From Aliiroseovarius sediminis (GTDB lineage Bacteria; Pseudomonadota; Alphaproteobacteria; Rhodobacterales; Rhodobacteraceae): 64,000 nucleotides of DNA. Where the stretch lies: the NCBI RefSeq assembly GCF_022678485.1, contig NZ_JALBYP010000039.1:62001-126000 (forward strand), given 5' to 3'. The notes below the pieces were generated by a model that was not told the origin of the DNA, did no database searches, and saw nothing but the letters and a program-made list of their open reading frames with translations. Numbering within the stretch: the first letter of the stretch is position 1; each line of letters begins with the position of its first letter. The translations under genes and the position numbers were made by a program. Positions 44,830 to 54,162 of the stretch are shown here, piece after piece.

Positions 44830-45593
44830 CCAATACTCTTTCCGCAATTGCAAAACGGCTTGATGATGCCACCCGGTCCGCGACGGCGACCCACCAGTTG
44901 CCTGATGACCAGCAGGTTGATGCAGCCACCGGTTACGCCATTCAGGCCATGGGAATCGAACTGCGACAGCAGCGTGGCGAACGCATCGTCGGCGTCAAAA
45001 TGGGTCTGACCAGCCGCGCCAAGATGGAACAGGTAGGTGTCGACGAGGTCACATGGGGACGCCTGACCGACGCGATGCGCCGCGAAGAGGGCGGCACGCT
45101 TGTTCGGGCCGACTTTATCCACCCCCGGGCAGAACCTGAGATTGCGTTCATTTTGGGCCGTCGCCTGACCGGAGAGGTCAGCATGGCAGAGGCCGCACTT
45201 GCAATCGAAGGAGTCGCACCAGCGATCGAGATTATCGACTCCCGATATGAGAATTTCAAATTTTCGCTGGGTGATGTTGTGGCTGACAATTCGTCGTCTG
45301 CGGCGTTCTTTATCGGCCCCCTTGCGCGCCCTGATCTCGATATCGCCAATCTAGGCATGGTTCTTTCCATCGATGGAAAGCCGCGTGAGGTCGGGTCGTC
45401 TGCCGCAATTCTTGGCCATCCGCTGCGCGCGCTTGTCGCGGCAGCTCGGATGACGGCGCGTGCGGGCCATGTGCTTGAGCAAGGCGATATCGTGCTTGCC
45501 GGTGCTGCAACAGCTGCGGTGCCGTTAACGCCCGGAATGCAGGTTGAAGTCGAAGTTCAAGACGTCGGTCGCGTCCGCTTTGACGTTTCGTAA
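44826..45593 (+). CDS. 4-oxalocrotonate decarboxylase
   Basis: A 255-residue member of the hydratase/decarboxylase family: [39 protein letters not shown] and [20 protein letters not shown]. It removes CO2 from 2-oxo-3-hexenedioate to give 2-oxopent-4-enoate (DmpH/XylI). It overlaps the aldolase gene by four bases (ATGA). Assigned as decarboxylase since it is next to the tautomerase, as in dmp operons. Confidence 0.85.
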   Translation: MTNTLSAIAKRLDDATRSATATHQLPDDQQVDAATGYAIQAMGIELRQQRGERIVGVKMGLTSRAKMEQVGVDEVTWGRLTDAMRREEGGTLVRADFIHPRAEPEIAFILGRRLTGEVSMAEAALAIEGVAPAIEIIDSRYENFKFSLGDVVADNSSSAAFFIGPLARPDLDIANLGMVLSIDGKPREVGSSAAILGHPLRALVAAARMTARAGHVLEQGDIVLAGAATAAVPLTPGMQVEVEVQDVGRVRFDVS

Positions 45594-45605
45594 GGAAGAA
45601 ATGAT

Positions 45606-45824
45606 ATGCCACTCGTCGAAATCACGATCATCGAAGGCCGCACCAGCGCGCAGAAATCCGAGCTGATCACGCAGGTGACAGATGCGGTCGAAAACGCAAT
45701 CTCCGCCCCCCGTCAAGCCATCCGTGTGGCGATCCGCGAACTGCCTGCTGAACACTGGGCCATCGGCGGCGTTTCCATCGCTGAAAGCCGTGCGGCACAG
45801 GCCGAAAAGAAAACGCCGACTTAG
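45606..45824 (+). CDS. 4-oxalocrotonate tautomerase
   Basis: A 72-residue protein starting MPLVEITIIEGRTSAQKSEL. The N-terminal proline is the catalytic base after methionine removal, and the arginine at residue 12 is the usual substrate contact. It isomerises 2-hydroxymuconate to 2-oxo-3-hexenedioate (DmpI/XylH). AAGGAAG precedes the ATG. The length is near the family's usual 60-75 residues. Confidence 0.88.
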   Translation: MPLVEITIIEGRTSAQKSELITQVTDAVENAISAPRQAIRVAIRELPAEHWAIGGVSIAESRAAQAEKKTPT

Positions 45825-45906
45825 CCGTTACCGCCATGAGGACATCGTAGTCCCGAACGTGGGGCTAAATTGAGCAGACGTCAAAAGATGCGGGAGGGCA
45901 TAGAAC

Positions 45907-46728
45907 ATGACAGAGAGCCTAGAAATCGGCAGCCAGATTACGATCGACGGTATCAAGACGAATTATCATGATATCGGGGAAGGCCGTCCGGTCTTTTTCA
46001 TTCACGGGTCGGGGCCGGGTGTGTCATCATGGGCCAACTGGCGGCTGAATCTCGCACCGATTGCCGCCCATGGAGCCCGGTGTATCGCACCCGATATGGC
46101 GGGTTTCGGCTATACCGATGCGCCCGACGGTTTGCGGTTTTCCCGCGACGCTTGGGTCGAACATTTTGCCGCATTCGTGGACAGCCAGACACACGACAAG
46201 ATTTCCATTGTCGGTAATTCTTTTGGCGGCGCAATTGCCTTGGCCTATGCGATCCGGTTTCCAGAGCGCGTCGATCGATTGGTGCTGATGGGCGCTGTCG
46301 GGCTGGATTTCCCGATCACGCAGGAACTTGATCAGGTTTGGGGACATGTTCCGACAGTGGAAAACATGGTTGAGCTGATGAAGATTTTCGCCTTCGACCC
46401 GTCGCTTGTAAGCGACGATCTGGCCGCACTGCGCCACCGCGCTGCGATGCGACCGGGCGTGATGGAGGCCTATTCGTCAATGTTTCCAGAGCCGCGCCAG
46501 GATGCTCTTCGCGCCCTAGCATCGCGCGAAGAAGATGTGGAGCAACTAAAAGTGCCAACCCTGATCGTTCACGGGCAAGACGACAGGGTGATCCCGGTCG
46601 ATGTTTCCAAGCGGCTGTTCGCGCTGCTTGGGAGTTCCGAACTGCATCTGTTTCGCGAATGCGGACATTGGACACAAATCGAGAAGGCCGACCGTTTCAA
46701 CACGCTCGTCGGTGATTTTTTGACCTGA
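45907..46728 (+). CDS. 2-hydroxymuconic semialdehyde hydrolase (alpha/beta hydrolase)
   Basis: A 273-residue alpha/beta hydrolase. The oxyanion segment is VFFIHGSGPGVSSWANW, the nucleophile elbow VGNSFGGAIALAYA, the acid in HGQDDRVIPVD and the histidine in FRECGHWTQIEKAD. It hydrolyses meta-cleavage products that carry a ketone or aldehyde (DmpD/XylF). Both hydrolytic and dehydrogenase branches are therefore present, which allows substituted and unsubstituted catechols. GGGAGG-type ribosome site upstream. Confidence 0.88.
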   Translation: MTESLEIGSQITIDGIKTNYHDIGEGRPVFFIHGSGPGVSSWANWRLNLAPIAAHGARCIAPDMAGFGYTDAPDGLRFSRDAWVEHFAAFVDSQTHDKISIVGNSFGGAIALAYAIRFPERVDRLVLMGAVGLDFPITQELDQVWGHVPTVENMVELMKIFAFDPSLVSDDLAALRHRAAMRPGVMEAYSSMFPEPRQDALRALASREEDVEQLKVPTLIVHGQDDRVIPVDVSKRLFALLGSSELHLFRECGHWTQIEKADRFNTLVGDFLT

Positions 46729-46814
46729 CTGAAGCCGGTCGGGGAACCGGCGCCAAGACAACAATGAATTCCCGCAGGCAGTATGTTCGGCGAGATATCT
46801 TCGGAGGAGGAAAA

Positions 46815-47615
46815 ATGTCTTTAATTTCTAACACTGCGGCGACGGGCGAGACCATCAGTCTTGCGGGGGTGTCGAAGACCTACATGACGGCAAAGGGGCC
46901 TTTGCCCGTGTTGCGGGATATCAATCTTGACATCAAAGCGGGTGAGTTTGTTTCATTCGTCGGGCCATCGGGATGTGGAAAATCCACTTTGCTAAAAATT
47001 ATTGCTGGGCTTGTCAGCTATGATACCGGCACTGTTGAAGTTGGCGGTGAAGCACCGCGCGAAGGACGCGAAGATATCGGCTTCATGCTGCAACAATCGG
47101 TTCTGATGCCTTGGCTGAACGTCAGCAAGAACGTGGAATTGCCATTCGCAATCTCGGGCCGGCGAAACGGAAATACTCCGAAAAGGGTGGCCGAACTTCT
47201 TGATCTGGTGGGCCTTACGCCTGTTGCTAAACTTAACCCTTGGGAATTGTCGGGCGGGATGCAGCAACGCGTTGCTTTGGCACGGGCTCTGGCACTTGAT
47301 CCGGGTATCATGCTCATGGACGAACCGTTTTCCGCGCTCGACGAATTTAAACGTGAATTCCTTAACATCGAAGTGGCCCAGATGGCCGACAAACTGGGCA
47401 AGACCACGCTACTGGTGACACACAGCATTAGCGAGGCCGTCTTGATGTCCGACCATATCATCGCACTGGGTGCAAACCCCGGCCGTGTCGTAGGTGAAAT
47501 CAAAGTCGATCTGGAACGTCCACGGCGCACCAACATGGTAGGTAGCGCCCGTTTCCAAGAAATCAGCAATGAAGTGCGCGTGGCATTGGCCGCGGATCTG
47601 GAAGGGGTACAGTAA
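46815..47615 (+). CDS. ABC transporter ATPase (SsuB/ThiZ-like)
   Basis: A 266-residue ATPase from MSLISNTAATGETISLAG, with a strong GGAGGAGG site before this ATG; the earlier ATG at 46764 has none. Walker A GPSGCGKSTLLKI, Q-loop FMLQQSVLMPW, signature LSGGMQQRVALARALA, Walker B IMLMDEPFSALD and H-loop LVTHSISEA. It is coupled to the permease (TAATG). It probably imports an aromatic or related substrate for the pathway encoded upstream. Confidence 0.9.
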   Translation: MSLISNTAATGETISLAGVSKTYMTAKGPLPVLRDINLDIKAGEFVSFVGPSGCGKSTLLKIIAGLVSYDTGTVEVGGEAPREGREDIGFMLQQSVLMPWLNVSKNVELPFAISGRRNGNTPKRVAELLDLVGLTPVAKLNPWELSGGMQQRVALARALALDPGIMLMDEPFSALDEFKREFLNIEVAQMADKLGKTTLLVTHSISEAVLMSDHIIALGANPGRVVGEIKVDLERPRRTNMVGSARFQEISNEVRVALAADLEGVQ

Positions 47616-48376
47616 TGACCAATACAATTCTCTATCGCGCCGGCTTGCCGACTTCAGTGGGCATCACACTGATCGGGCTGTGGCAAATTCTTAGTATCGT
47701 CGGGGCAATCAATCCGATCATGATTCCATCACCGTGGGACATTGCCATCGCCTTTAGCGAATTGGTTACACGCGGATATTTCTGGCAGGCCACCTGGTTT
47801 ACCCTGCAAGAAACGCTATACGGGTTCGCAATTGGCGTCACGCTGGGGCTGATCATCGGCGCACTCACCGGCACATTCCCGATGTTTCGCACCGCAATCT
47901 ACCCCTTCGTGATTGCGTTTCAAAATACACCCCGCGTCGCATTGGCGCCAATCTTTCTGACATGGTTCGGGTTCGGCATGACGTCCAAGGTCGTTATGGC
48001 TGCTGTGATCTGCTTCTTTCCTGTGGTGATCAACACGGTCGCCGGTATGGCGAGCGTCGGCGACAACGCAAAAATGTTATTCCGATCATTGGGCGCGAGC
48101 AGGGCACAGACGTTTTTCCGCCTAACCTTGCCGGGTGCGTCCGAAATTGCCTTTGCGGGCATCAAGACCGCGCTGACGCTGGCTTTGCTGGGTGCAATCG
48201 TTGCCGAATTTGTCGGTGGATCTGTCGGCCTTGGGGTCTTGATCAAGGAACTGAATTTCCAGCTCGAAGTCGCCAAAGGCTTTGCCGTTGTCCTGTTCTT
48301 AGCTGTGATCGGCCTCACTCTCTACGGGCTGATCGAACTGCTTGAACGCTATCTGATCACTTGGAAACACGACTGA
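47615..48376 (+). CDS. ABC transporter permease (SsuC/TauC-like)
   Basis: A 253-residue permease with about six helices. The conserved loop is FRSLGASRAQTFFRLTLPGA, within the binding-protein-dependent transport domain. Start overlaps the ATPase stop. It follows the meta-cleavage genes on the same strand with small gaps, so it is likely part of the same transcription unit. Confidence 0.88.
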   Translation: MTNTILYRAGLPTSVGITLIGLWQILSIVGAINPIMIPSPWDIAIAFSELVTRGYFWQATWFTLQETLYGFAIGVTLGLIIGALTGTFPMFRTAIYPFVIAFQNTPRVALAPIFLTWFGFGMTSKVVMAAVICFFPVVINTVAGMASVGDNAKMLFRSLGASRAQTFFRLTLPGASEIAFAGIKTALTLALLGAIVAEFVGGSVGLGVLIKELNFQLEVAKGFAVVLFLAVIGLTLYGLIELLERYLITWKHD

Positions 48377-48498
48377 TCGGCCCCCGCATGAGTATTGTTC
48401 ACCGAAGGATCGGAAGGGAAACTTCGGTGAATACCCTAAGACTGAACACCAGCGCGGCCCCGATTTTGCCGCAACCAAAACACACAAGGGAGAAGACA

Positions 48499-49533
48499 AT
48501 GAAACGACTCGTTAAAACCATCGGCGCGGCCGCAATCGGCGCTGTGACGCTACAAATGGGAACGGTGAACGCGGCGGTCGCGCAAGACCTTACCCCGGTC
48601 GAAGTACTACTTCCAATCCCCGAGGGCTTTGCATTCACGCCACTCATCGTTGCCCGTGAGATGGGATATTTCGCTGAAGAAGGTATCGACGTTTCGACCG
48701 TTGTTGCTGATGGGTCCGGATACCTTTCACAGCAAATCGTTGCCGGTAACAGCCAGTTCGCACTCATGGGAGCAGCAGACGCCGTCGTCGCGTTCAACCG
48801 TCGCGACGACATCCGGGTGCTGTTCTGCAATCAGGTTAAGAACGTCTATCGCATCGTTGCACGTGCGGATTCAGGCGTGACATCCATGGCGGACCTCGAA
48901 GGGAAATCTCTGGGCTATACCGAACCGGGTGGTGGCGAAAGCCAGCTGGTCTCAGCAGCAATCGAAGGGGCTGGCCTTGAAGTCAACCGGACCATCACGC
49001 TTCTGCCCATCGGCCCTGCGGGTCCACAATCGTTGATTGCCCTGCAAAATGATACGGTTCAGGCGTACAGCTCCAGCTTTCCGGATGTTGCGGTTCTGGC
49101 CGCATCAGGCATCGACTGGATCGACATCACACCTAAGACTTATTCCAACGTTCCAGGGGCCTGCATGGTAACCACAGAGGAAGTGCTGGCCAGCGAAGAC
49201 GGCATGAGCGCGGCCACCGCACTGTCAAACGCTTGGGTCCACGGGCAGTATTACGCCATTGAAAACCCCGACGCAGCGTTTGCACTGGTATGTGACACAA
49301 TCGAGGCGGCCTGCGAAAACGAAACCGTGGCACAAGCGCTTTATGTCGAAGCGATGAACCTGATCACTCCGCCTGAAGGCCAGCGCCCGGGCGAGTTGAC
49401 ACTCTCATCGTGGCAGACGGTTGTGGACATCCTTGCGTCCAGCGAAACGGTTTCGGCTAATCTGGATGTTATGCCGCTGATCTCGGGCGACAATGTGCAA
49501 GCGGTCATCGACGCGGCCTACGCCGATCGGTAA
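48499..49533 (+). CDS. ABC transporter substrate-binding protein (NMT1/THI5-like)
   Basis: A 344-residue protein with a signal peptide (MKRLVKTIGAAAIGAVTLQM, cleavage near AVAQ). The binding fold begins VEVLLPIPEGFAFTPLIVAR then EMGYFAEEGIDVSTVVADG, the pattern of NMT1-type binding proteins for pyrimidine, nitrate or aromatic ligands. GGGAGAAG precedes the ATG. Four cysteines in the C-terminal half may form disulfides. Substrate inferred, not shown. Confidence 0.85.
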   Translation: MKRLVKTIGAAAIGAVTLQMGTVNAAVAQDLTPVEVLLPIPEGFAFTPLIVAREMGYFAEEGIDVSTVVADGSGYLSQQIVAGNSQFALMGAADAVVAFNRRDDIRVLFCNQVKNVYRIVARADSGVTSMADLEGKSLGYTEPGGGESQLVSAAIEGAGLEVNRTITLLPIGPAGPQSLIALQNDTVQAYSSSFPDVAVLAASGIDWIDITPKTYSNVPGACMVTTEEVLASEDGMSAATALSNAWVHGQYYAIENPDAAFALVCDTIEAACENETVAQALYVEAMNLITPPEGQRPGELTLSSWQTVVDILASSETVSANLDVMPLISGDNVQAVIDAAYADR

Positions 49534-49587
49534 GATTAGTGCTTTCGCGAACACGCATGACGATACTAAACGATATAAGCATGAGTG

Positions 49588-49608
49588 CCCCGACCGTTAC
49601 GGTCGGGG
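49588..49608 (+). terminator. Terminator of the meta-cleavage/ABC unit
   Basis: CCCCGACCG, loop TTA, CGGTCGGGG: a perfect 9-bp stem, followed by TAATTT. It lies 54 bases beyond the binding-protein stop codon and ends the operon. Confidence 0.75.
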
Positions 49609-49866
49609 TAATTTGCGTAGGCCGAATTGAAAGAAAAGATTCCCACCGCCCCCGGTCATGATTTATATGTCGCCAATTCCGACGACATGGGCCGACTTCA
49701 TCTTGTGGCGTTGGTTGGCTATTGTGCAATGAGGTGCGCTAGGTGCGCGTTGACACCCGCATAATTGTAGCAGTCAGCCCATTCTACTCCAGCAGCTAAC
49801 GGAAATTCGGCCTTATCACTCGAAAACCGGGGCGCTCAGCCAGCGCACTTTGGACCGGGCGGTTTT

Positions 49867-50229
49867 TTGGAGAAAAGCTTGGAAAACACTTTTATCGACC
49901 TTTTCACGCCCCGAAATCTTCTCGTGGACATGGTGCATTTTTATCAAACCGAACTTGGTTTCTCCATCAAGACGCGCTCTGCCTCCTTGGCAATACTGCA
50001 TGGGCCGACACCGCAGACGCCAAGCTTGAGAGTGCACGCCAGAGATGGCGGCTTGCAAGTAGGCACGACTGGGTTAGTGTTCCATGTCACGCACTTCGAA
50101 GCGGCTCTGAGCGAGTTAACTGCGACCGGACATGTTGTGCTTGGTTCCTGTAATCCCGAACAAAGGTCGTTCATGATCGCCGATCCTGCTGGCAACCAGA
50201 TCGAATTTCGCGAAATGTCGTTGAACTAA
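49867..50229 (+). CDS. VOC-superfamily protein
   Basis: About 120 residues: DLFTPRNLLVDMVHFYQTEL at the start and RSFMIADPAGNQIEFREM at the end are typical of a single vicinal-oxygen-chelate (glyoxalase/dioxygenase superfamily) module. The start codon is TTG and uncertain. Metal ligands: the N-terminal histidine is not in the usual place, while the last ligand (E in IEFRE) is. It follows the aromatic locus but is too short for a two-module extradiol dioxygenase. More likely a resistance or glyoxalase-like protein. Confidence 0.65.
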   Translation: MEKSLENTFIDLFTPRNLLVDMVHFYQTELGFSIKTRSASLAILHGPTPQTPSLRVHARDGGLQVGTTGLVFHVTHFEAALSELTATGHVVLGSCNPEQRSFMIADPAGNQIEFREMSLN

Positions 50230-50530
50230 GAACAGGCGCCTCGCTCAGAGCCAACTGCTGTTGAAAAATGAGCGGTTCTGGTTGCAATTTTTATCAAAGT
50301 AGTTGCCTACTGATTTCATGGTAAACAATGGGGTGGATGCCGCCAGCGGCATTAAATGTGCTAAGGTAGTGGGTGTTGAAGCGCCGCTACAACTAAGACC
50401 GCATGTCCTTTTCCGTAACCATCCGCACGGCTCTCGCGCATGTCTCAGGTGAATAGCTGTTCGCTCTGTTGTCTTTTTCCATGGCTCCAACCCTTCCTCA
50501 ATTTGGAGCCTCCGGAAAACCCGGAGCGGT

Positions 50531-50665
50531 TCATACCGTAAGGAAAAGCAAGGCGGCAATCCCCAGAAGGGCCGCCATGCCCGCTGCATCGTGCAGCCGC
50601 CCATGAACACCGGCGGAGAGAGAGTCGGCGATGCTGTCAGTTCGATCCGGTATGATGCGGCTCAA
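50531..50665 (-). CDS. Possible 44-residue membrane peptide coupled to YqjD-like gene
   Basis: A TTG start overlaps the YqjD-like stop (TTGA). The frame gives LSRIIPDRTDSIADSLSAG, then GRLHDAAGMAALLGIAALLF ending LTV. The last part is one hydrophobic helix. The four-base overlap and the helix make a small membrane partner plausible. It is also possible that it is a chance frame. Confidence 0.35.
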   Translation of the reverse strand: MSRIIPDRTDSIADSLSAGVHGRLHDAAGMAALLGIAALLFLTV

Positions 50666-51017
50666 TCGTGGTTGCGCCGCATCAACATCGTGAACACCAA
50701 TCCGACCCCGAGTGCGCCAAGAAACCAGTGGACCGGATTCTCACGGACATTGGATTCCATATCTTTTTCAAGCCGGAAAACCTGCTTCCCCAGTTTCTTG
50801 ACAGCCCGGCGCGACTCGTCCAGCACTTCTTCCGTGAAATCCGTTGCGTTTGCTTGCATGCCGTCTGCACGTGCTTTCCCGTATTCGCCCAAAGACTTGG
50901 TCAGAGCGGCGATATCGTTCTGATCTCGGCCATTTCAGCGCGAATTTCGTCCTCATACTTGGCAATTGCGGGATTGCCATTCGATTTTGTCTCTTTTTCA
51001 GCCGTGGCCGTCTCTAT
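50662..51017 (-). pseudogene. YqjD/ElaB (DUF883)-like protein, frameshifted
   Basis: The downstream part reads GEYGKARADGMQANATDFTE, EEVLDESRRAVKKLGKQVFR and ends NPVHWFLGALGVGLVFTMLM RRNHD, a tail-anchored ribosome-associated type. The upstream part (IETATAEKETKSNGN, IRAEMAEI) is in another frame. A single base inserted near 50930 restores QNDIAALTKSLGEYG, so the gene carries a frameshift (or a sequence error). YqjD-type proteins tether ribosomes to the inner membrane in stress. Confidence 0.6.
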
Positions 51018-51221
51018 TTTCCTCTTGGTGTCTCTGTTCGAGGCATTCGCAAACCAAAGCCCGCCATCGTGCCCATCACGCCATCCCAGCACTCCGCAGT
51101 ACTGAACCGCATTAACAATCATCAACATCGCAACCACAGAAGTGTCTTATGATCATCTGGCGATCTTCAACACGCATCTCGCGTCAGATCAAATAAGTGC
51201 GCTATATAACAGGATCTTCGA

Positions 51222-51479
51222 ATGAAGGGGCAGCCCCAGACAAAGGTGATCGCGTGTTTTGCAACCTCCAAACAAGGGACAAGCGGACACGTACGACGCT
51301 GTCATGATGATCAACATCTGGGCCACGTCGTCTTGATGGACGGCGTCCCCACACCGTTCGATGCACTGACGTTCGACGAAACACTCCAGCAAATTCAGAG
51401 CATTCTGCCAGAGCCTGCAGAACCCGACATGTCATTAAGACCAAAAGGGGGTCGCCAACATGCACAGCGCCACATATGA
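51222..51479 (+). CDS. Possible small protein, unknown
   Basis: An 85-residue frame (MKGQPQTKVIACFATSKQGT, VLMDGVPTPFDALTFDETLQ, QIQSILPEPAEPD). The acidic, regular C-terminal half looks like coding sequence, but there is no family match and it overlaps the start of the AhpD-like gene by 20 bases. Kept as a low-confidence call. Confidence 0.25.
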   Translation: MKGQPQTKVIACFATSKQGTSGHVRRCHDDQHLGHVVLMDGVPTPFDALTFDETLQQIQSILPEPAEPDMSLRPKGGRQHAQRHI

Positions 51480-52071
51480 TAAAAGAATATTCTCCCCCAG
51501 CCTTCTCTTCCGTGACTTGGGGTTCCTGATATCGAAAGCTCCTGCGCTTGTCGGCGCGGTGCGCAACCCTGACATCGGGCGCGTCTTCACAGGAAAGATC
51601 ATGATGGTGGTGACAGCAGTCAATGGATGCACATACTGCACGTGGTTTCACGCCCAGCAAGCCGTCACGAGCGGAATGAGCGACACGGAAATCGGCGACA
51701 TGTTCGATCTGCAATTCGAGGCATCCGCCACCGAGCATGAGCTACCGGCGCTCTTGTACGCGCAGCACTACGCCGAAACCAATCGCAACCCCGATCCGAA
51801 GATGACCGAGCGGCTTGATGTCTTCTATGGGGACCGGACTGCCAGCGATATCATGTTGCTGATCCGAGTGATCTCTTTTGGCAACCTTCTGGGAAACACA
51901 TTTGATGCCTTCCCCACGCGACTGAAGGGACAGAAGGCAGAAAACAGCAGTGCGCTTTTTGAACTGTTGTTCTGGCTTGCGACGTTCTGGCTGATGCTGC
52001 CGGCCAAATGGATATTGCAGCGGCGGCGTTCAGACGGCACGAAGCCTGATCCAACCGAAGAAACACAATGA
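51460..52071 (+). CDS. AhpD/carboxymuconolactone decarboxylase-like protein
   Basis: A 203-residue protein. The CMD/AhpD core contains VTAVNGCTYCTWFHAQQAV, with the redox pair C-x2-C and histidine typical of AhpD-like alkylhydroperoxidases. The C-terminal part has a hydrophobic stretch (LFELLFWLATFWLMLPAKWI) followed by basic residues, so it may be membrane-attached. Its stop overlaps the start of the FtsH-like remnant. It probably works in peroxide or organic hydroperoxide defence. Confidence 0.8.
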   Translation: MHSATYDKRIFSPSLLFRDLGFLISKAPALVGAVRNPDIGRVFTGKIMMVVTAVNGCTYCTWFHAQQAVTSGMSDTEIGDMFDLQFEASATEHELPALLYAQHYAETNRNPDPKMTERLDVFYGDRTASDIMLLIRVISFGNLLGNTFDAFPTRLKGQKAENSSALFELLFWLATFWLMLPAKWILQRRRSDGTKPDPTEETQ

Positions 52072-52522
52072 AGCGCGGAACCCAGATCCACCTTTGATAC
52101 ATCCTGCTTGCGGTGATGGGCGTGGTGTTCATCCGCAACCTTTGGGTTCAAAGCCAGACCATCGAGGCGATCCCCTATAATTAGTTCGAGACATATCTTG
52201 ATTAGGGAACGATCACTGCCGGGTGCGGTTGAAACACCCGGTTCACCACGCTTTTGATCTGGATCTTGCCGGCGAGGCTGCGCCCCCCATCATTTTCATC
52301 GACGAGTTGGACACCCTTGGCCGGGCGCGTAGGGCGGGCCGGATGCATGGCGGAAATGACAAGCGGAAACAGACGCTGAACCAGCTTCTGTCGGAACTCG
52401 GCAGGTTAGGCCCAAACGAGGGCGCGGTGCTCCTCGCGGCCACAAACCGGCCCGAAATTCTCGGCCCCGCGCTGCTGCGGGCGGGCCGCTTTGACCGGCA
52501 GGTATTGGTGGACCGGCCCTAA
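52069..52522 (+). pseudogene. FtsH protease remnant with internal deletion and stops
   Basis: The start overlaps the AhpD-like stop. The first part reads MKRGTQIHL, then a TGA where tryptophan is expected, then YILLAVMGVVFIRNLWVQSQ and TIEAIPY before a TAG. The second part (from about 52290) is an AAA ATPase fragment: [49 protein letters not shown] and [10 protein letters not shown]. Most of the AAA core and all of the M41 protease domain are missing. Non-functional. Confidence 0.85.
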
Positions 52523-53265
52523 GTTTGTGCAAGGGTCTCAGGCGCTTCCAGCTTTTCTTTCAGCACGCCCAGAAACTCCGCTGCCGGACCGGCCTGCAAC
52601 ACGCGGTGATCGAAGGACAGATAGAACCGCGCGACCGGCGCGATGACCACCTCGCCGTTTTGCGCGATAGGGGTGTCCTGCATCGCCGCCACGCAAAGCG
52701 ACGCGACCGAGGGCAGAACCGGCATGGCGATAAAGAAGTCCACCGGCGCGACCATGCCGATATTCGATATGCCCAGATTGGGAACAGACAGCATCTTCTG
52801 AAAGCTCTGCTCGACCGTTTCCTGCGACAACTCGCCATTGCGGATGCTTTCGACGACGGCCTGCGCTTCCTTCGCAATCTCGACCAGCGATTTCGAACTT
52901 GCGCCCTCGATCAAGTGCGGCACGGCCACATCGCCGACTTGCACGGGTCCGCCAACCGCGATTGCCTTGGGTTTGGGCAGGATGACCGTGTCTTCTCCCT
53001 CCCAAAGCCCGGCAATGATCGGATGGGTTTTGCAAGCCTCTGCTGCAGCCTTCCGGATCAGCGTCATAAGGCTGATCCTGGTGCCGCTATCGGTGCTGAG
53101 TTGCTTGCGGAATGACTGTGCCTTTTGCAGATTGACCGCAATGCCGACATGGACAACGGGCGTCTTGGGCCAATTGGCGCTGAACATGTCCGCAATGGCC
53201 TTTTGCGGCCCTTCTATCCTGTAGATCAGTCTGCCGCTTTCATCTTCTTGCAGGTCCAATGTCAT
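52519..53265 (-). CDS. 2-oxoacid dehydrogenase E2-like acyltransferase domain (atypical active site)
   Basis: A 248-residue protein from [23 protein letters not shown] precedes this ATG. It corresponds to the catalytic domain of E2 acyltransferases ([36 protein letters not shown]). It lacks lipoyl and subunit-binding domains. The canonical DHRxxDG active site is DHRVLQAG here: the histidine is present but the aspartate is replaced by Gln-Ala. It may be catalytically impaired or have another role. The related E2 domain at 54556 has an intact D-G. Confidence 0.8.
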   Translation of the reverse strand: MTLDLQEDESGRLIYRIEGPQKAIADMFSANWPKTPVVHVGIAVNLQKAQSFRKQLSTDSGTRISLMTLIRKAAAEACKTHPIIAGLWEGEDTVILPKPKAIAVGGPVQVGDVAVPHLIEGASSKSLVEIAKEAQAVVESIRNGELSQETVEQSFQKMLSVPNLGISNIGMVAPVDFFIAMPVLPSVASLCVAAMQDTPIAQNGEVVIAPVARFYLSFDHRVLQAGPAAEFLGVLKEKLEAPETLAQT

Positions 53266-53498
53266 CGCCTGATCTCCTTCGCTGGCACTTGTTTTCGGCC
53301 GGGCGTCGCTATCGTTCTCGACGCACCCGCTCTCATCCAACCAAAGACCTGCCACGCGGCGCCTGGGCCTGCATTAACCGCCGTCAAGCGCACTTAAAGG
53401 CGCTGTGCCAAAACGATGATCCATTGTTGAATAAGCTCAGGGGTGCTGCGGGCGATTGACCTAAAGTCCGTCTTCTAGCCGATTCGGCTTGGCCGCGA

Positions 53499-53730
53499 TT
53501 GTTGAGAATAATCAGCTTCGCGATGGCGGGCCGGACGGTCGAAGATCTGATGCGCACATCTGTCACAAACATGGCCCCCGAACAGACCCTTGCGGATTTC
53601 ATCAATGATACCGTGCAGGCGCAGCGGATCAGTTTCGTGACCGTAGTCGAAAGGGACCGTATGCTGGGTGTGATTACGCTGTCGGACATGGCCAGCTATC
53701 TGGCCTTGTCAATGCAGTCGATGCCATGTC
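53499..53730 (+). pseudogene. CBS-domain remnant (M50/site-2-protease-like tail)
   Basis: Reads GRTVEDLMRTSVTNMAPEQT, LADFINDTVQAQRISFVTVV and RDRMLGVITLSDMASYLAL. This is a CBS pair as found at the C-terminus of site-2-protease family proteins. No peptidase part is upstream, and the frame after about 53730 is not homologous. Probably a broken gene. Confidence 0.55.
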
Positions 53731-53844
53731 CACTGCACGCGCAGCATCCTCTCTTTTTGCGCGACCAAGCAAGATCCGGCCCTGGATCGCGAGCCTGCCG
53801 GCCAGGACATTCCGCCGATCGGTCGCAAACACACTATCTCAGCA

Positions 53845-54162
53845 TCATGGTGCGAGCTTCTTGTCGCGCCGGATGGCTTGGCGGCTTAGGGCGCCCTGCC
53901 GTGTCGATGGTGTTATCTCTCTGTCGATATCGACCCCCAGACCGCCGAGCGCCAACAAAATGCGTTGCAACAACCCATCTTCCGGACCAGTCATTCCCTC
54001 ATCCACGGCCACCGATGTTTCGCAGGCCTCATAGTTCCAACGGCGCAGGATTTCGATCTTTTCCGCATCACTCAGGCTGCTATCAGCAACGACATCTTCC
54101 GGGGCGGCATAGATCGCCTCCGGATCAATCATCGCCTTTGCCAATCTGGGTCGGTCAGTCAT
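53845..54162 (-). CDS. Small conserved-looking protein, unknown
   Basis: A 105-residue protein: MTDRPRLAKAMIDPEAIYAA, then VADSSLSDAEKIEILRRWNY and LLQRILLALGGLGVDIDREI. The acidic N-terminal half followed by DAEKIEILRRWNYEA recalls small stress-locus proteins of Rhodobacterales. The start overlaps the end of the upstream small gene by eight bases, so they are coupled. No enzymatic motif. Confidence 0.55.
   Translation of the reverse strand: MTDRPRLAKAMIDPEAIYAAPEDVVADSSLSDAEKIEILRRWNYEACETSVAVDEGMTGPEDGLLQRILLALGGLGVDIDREITPSTRQGALSRQAIRRDKKLAP

Noticed and set aside
49867-50229. VOC protein as the missing ring-cleavage dioxygenase
   Set aside because: Only one short module of about 120 residues and incomplete metal ligands; extradiol dioxygenases of this fold usually have two modules and about 300 residues.
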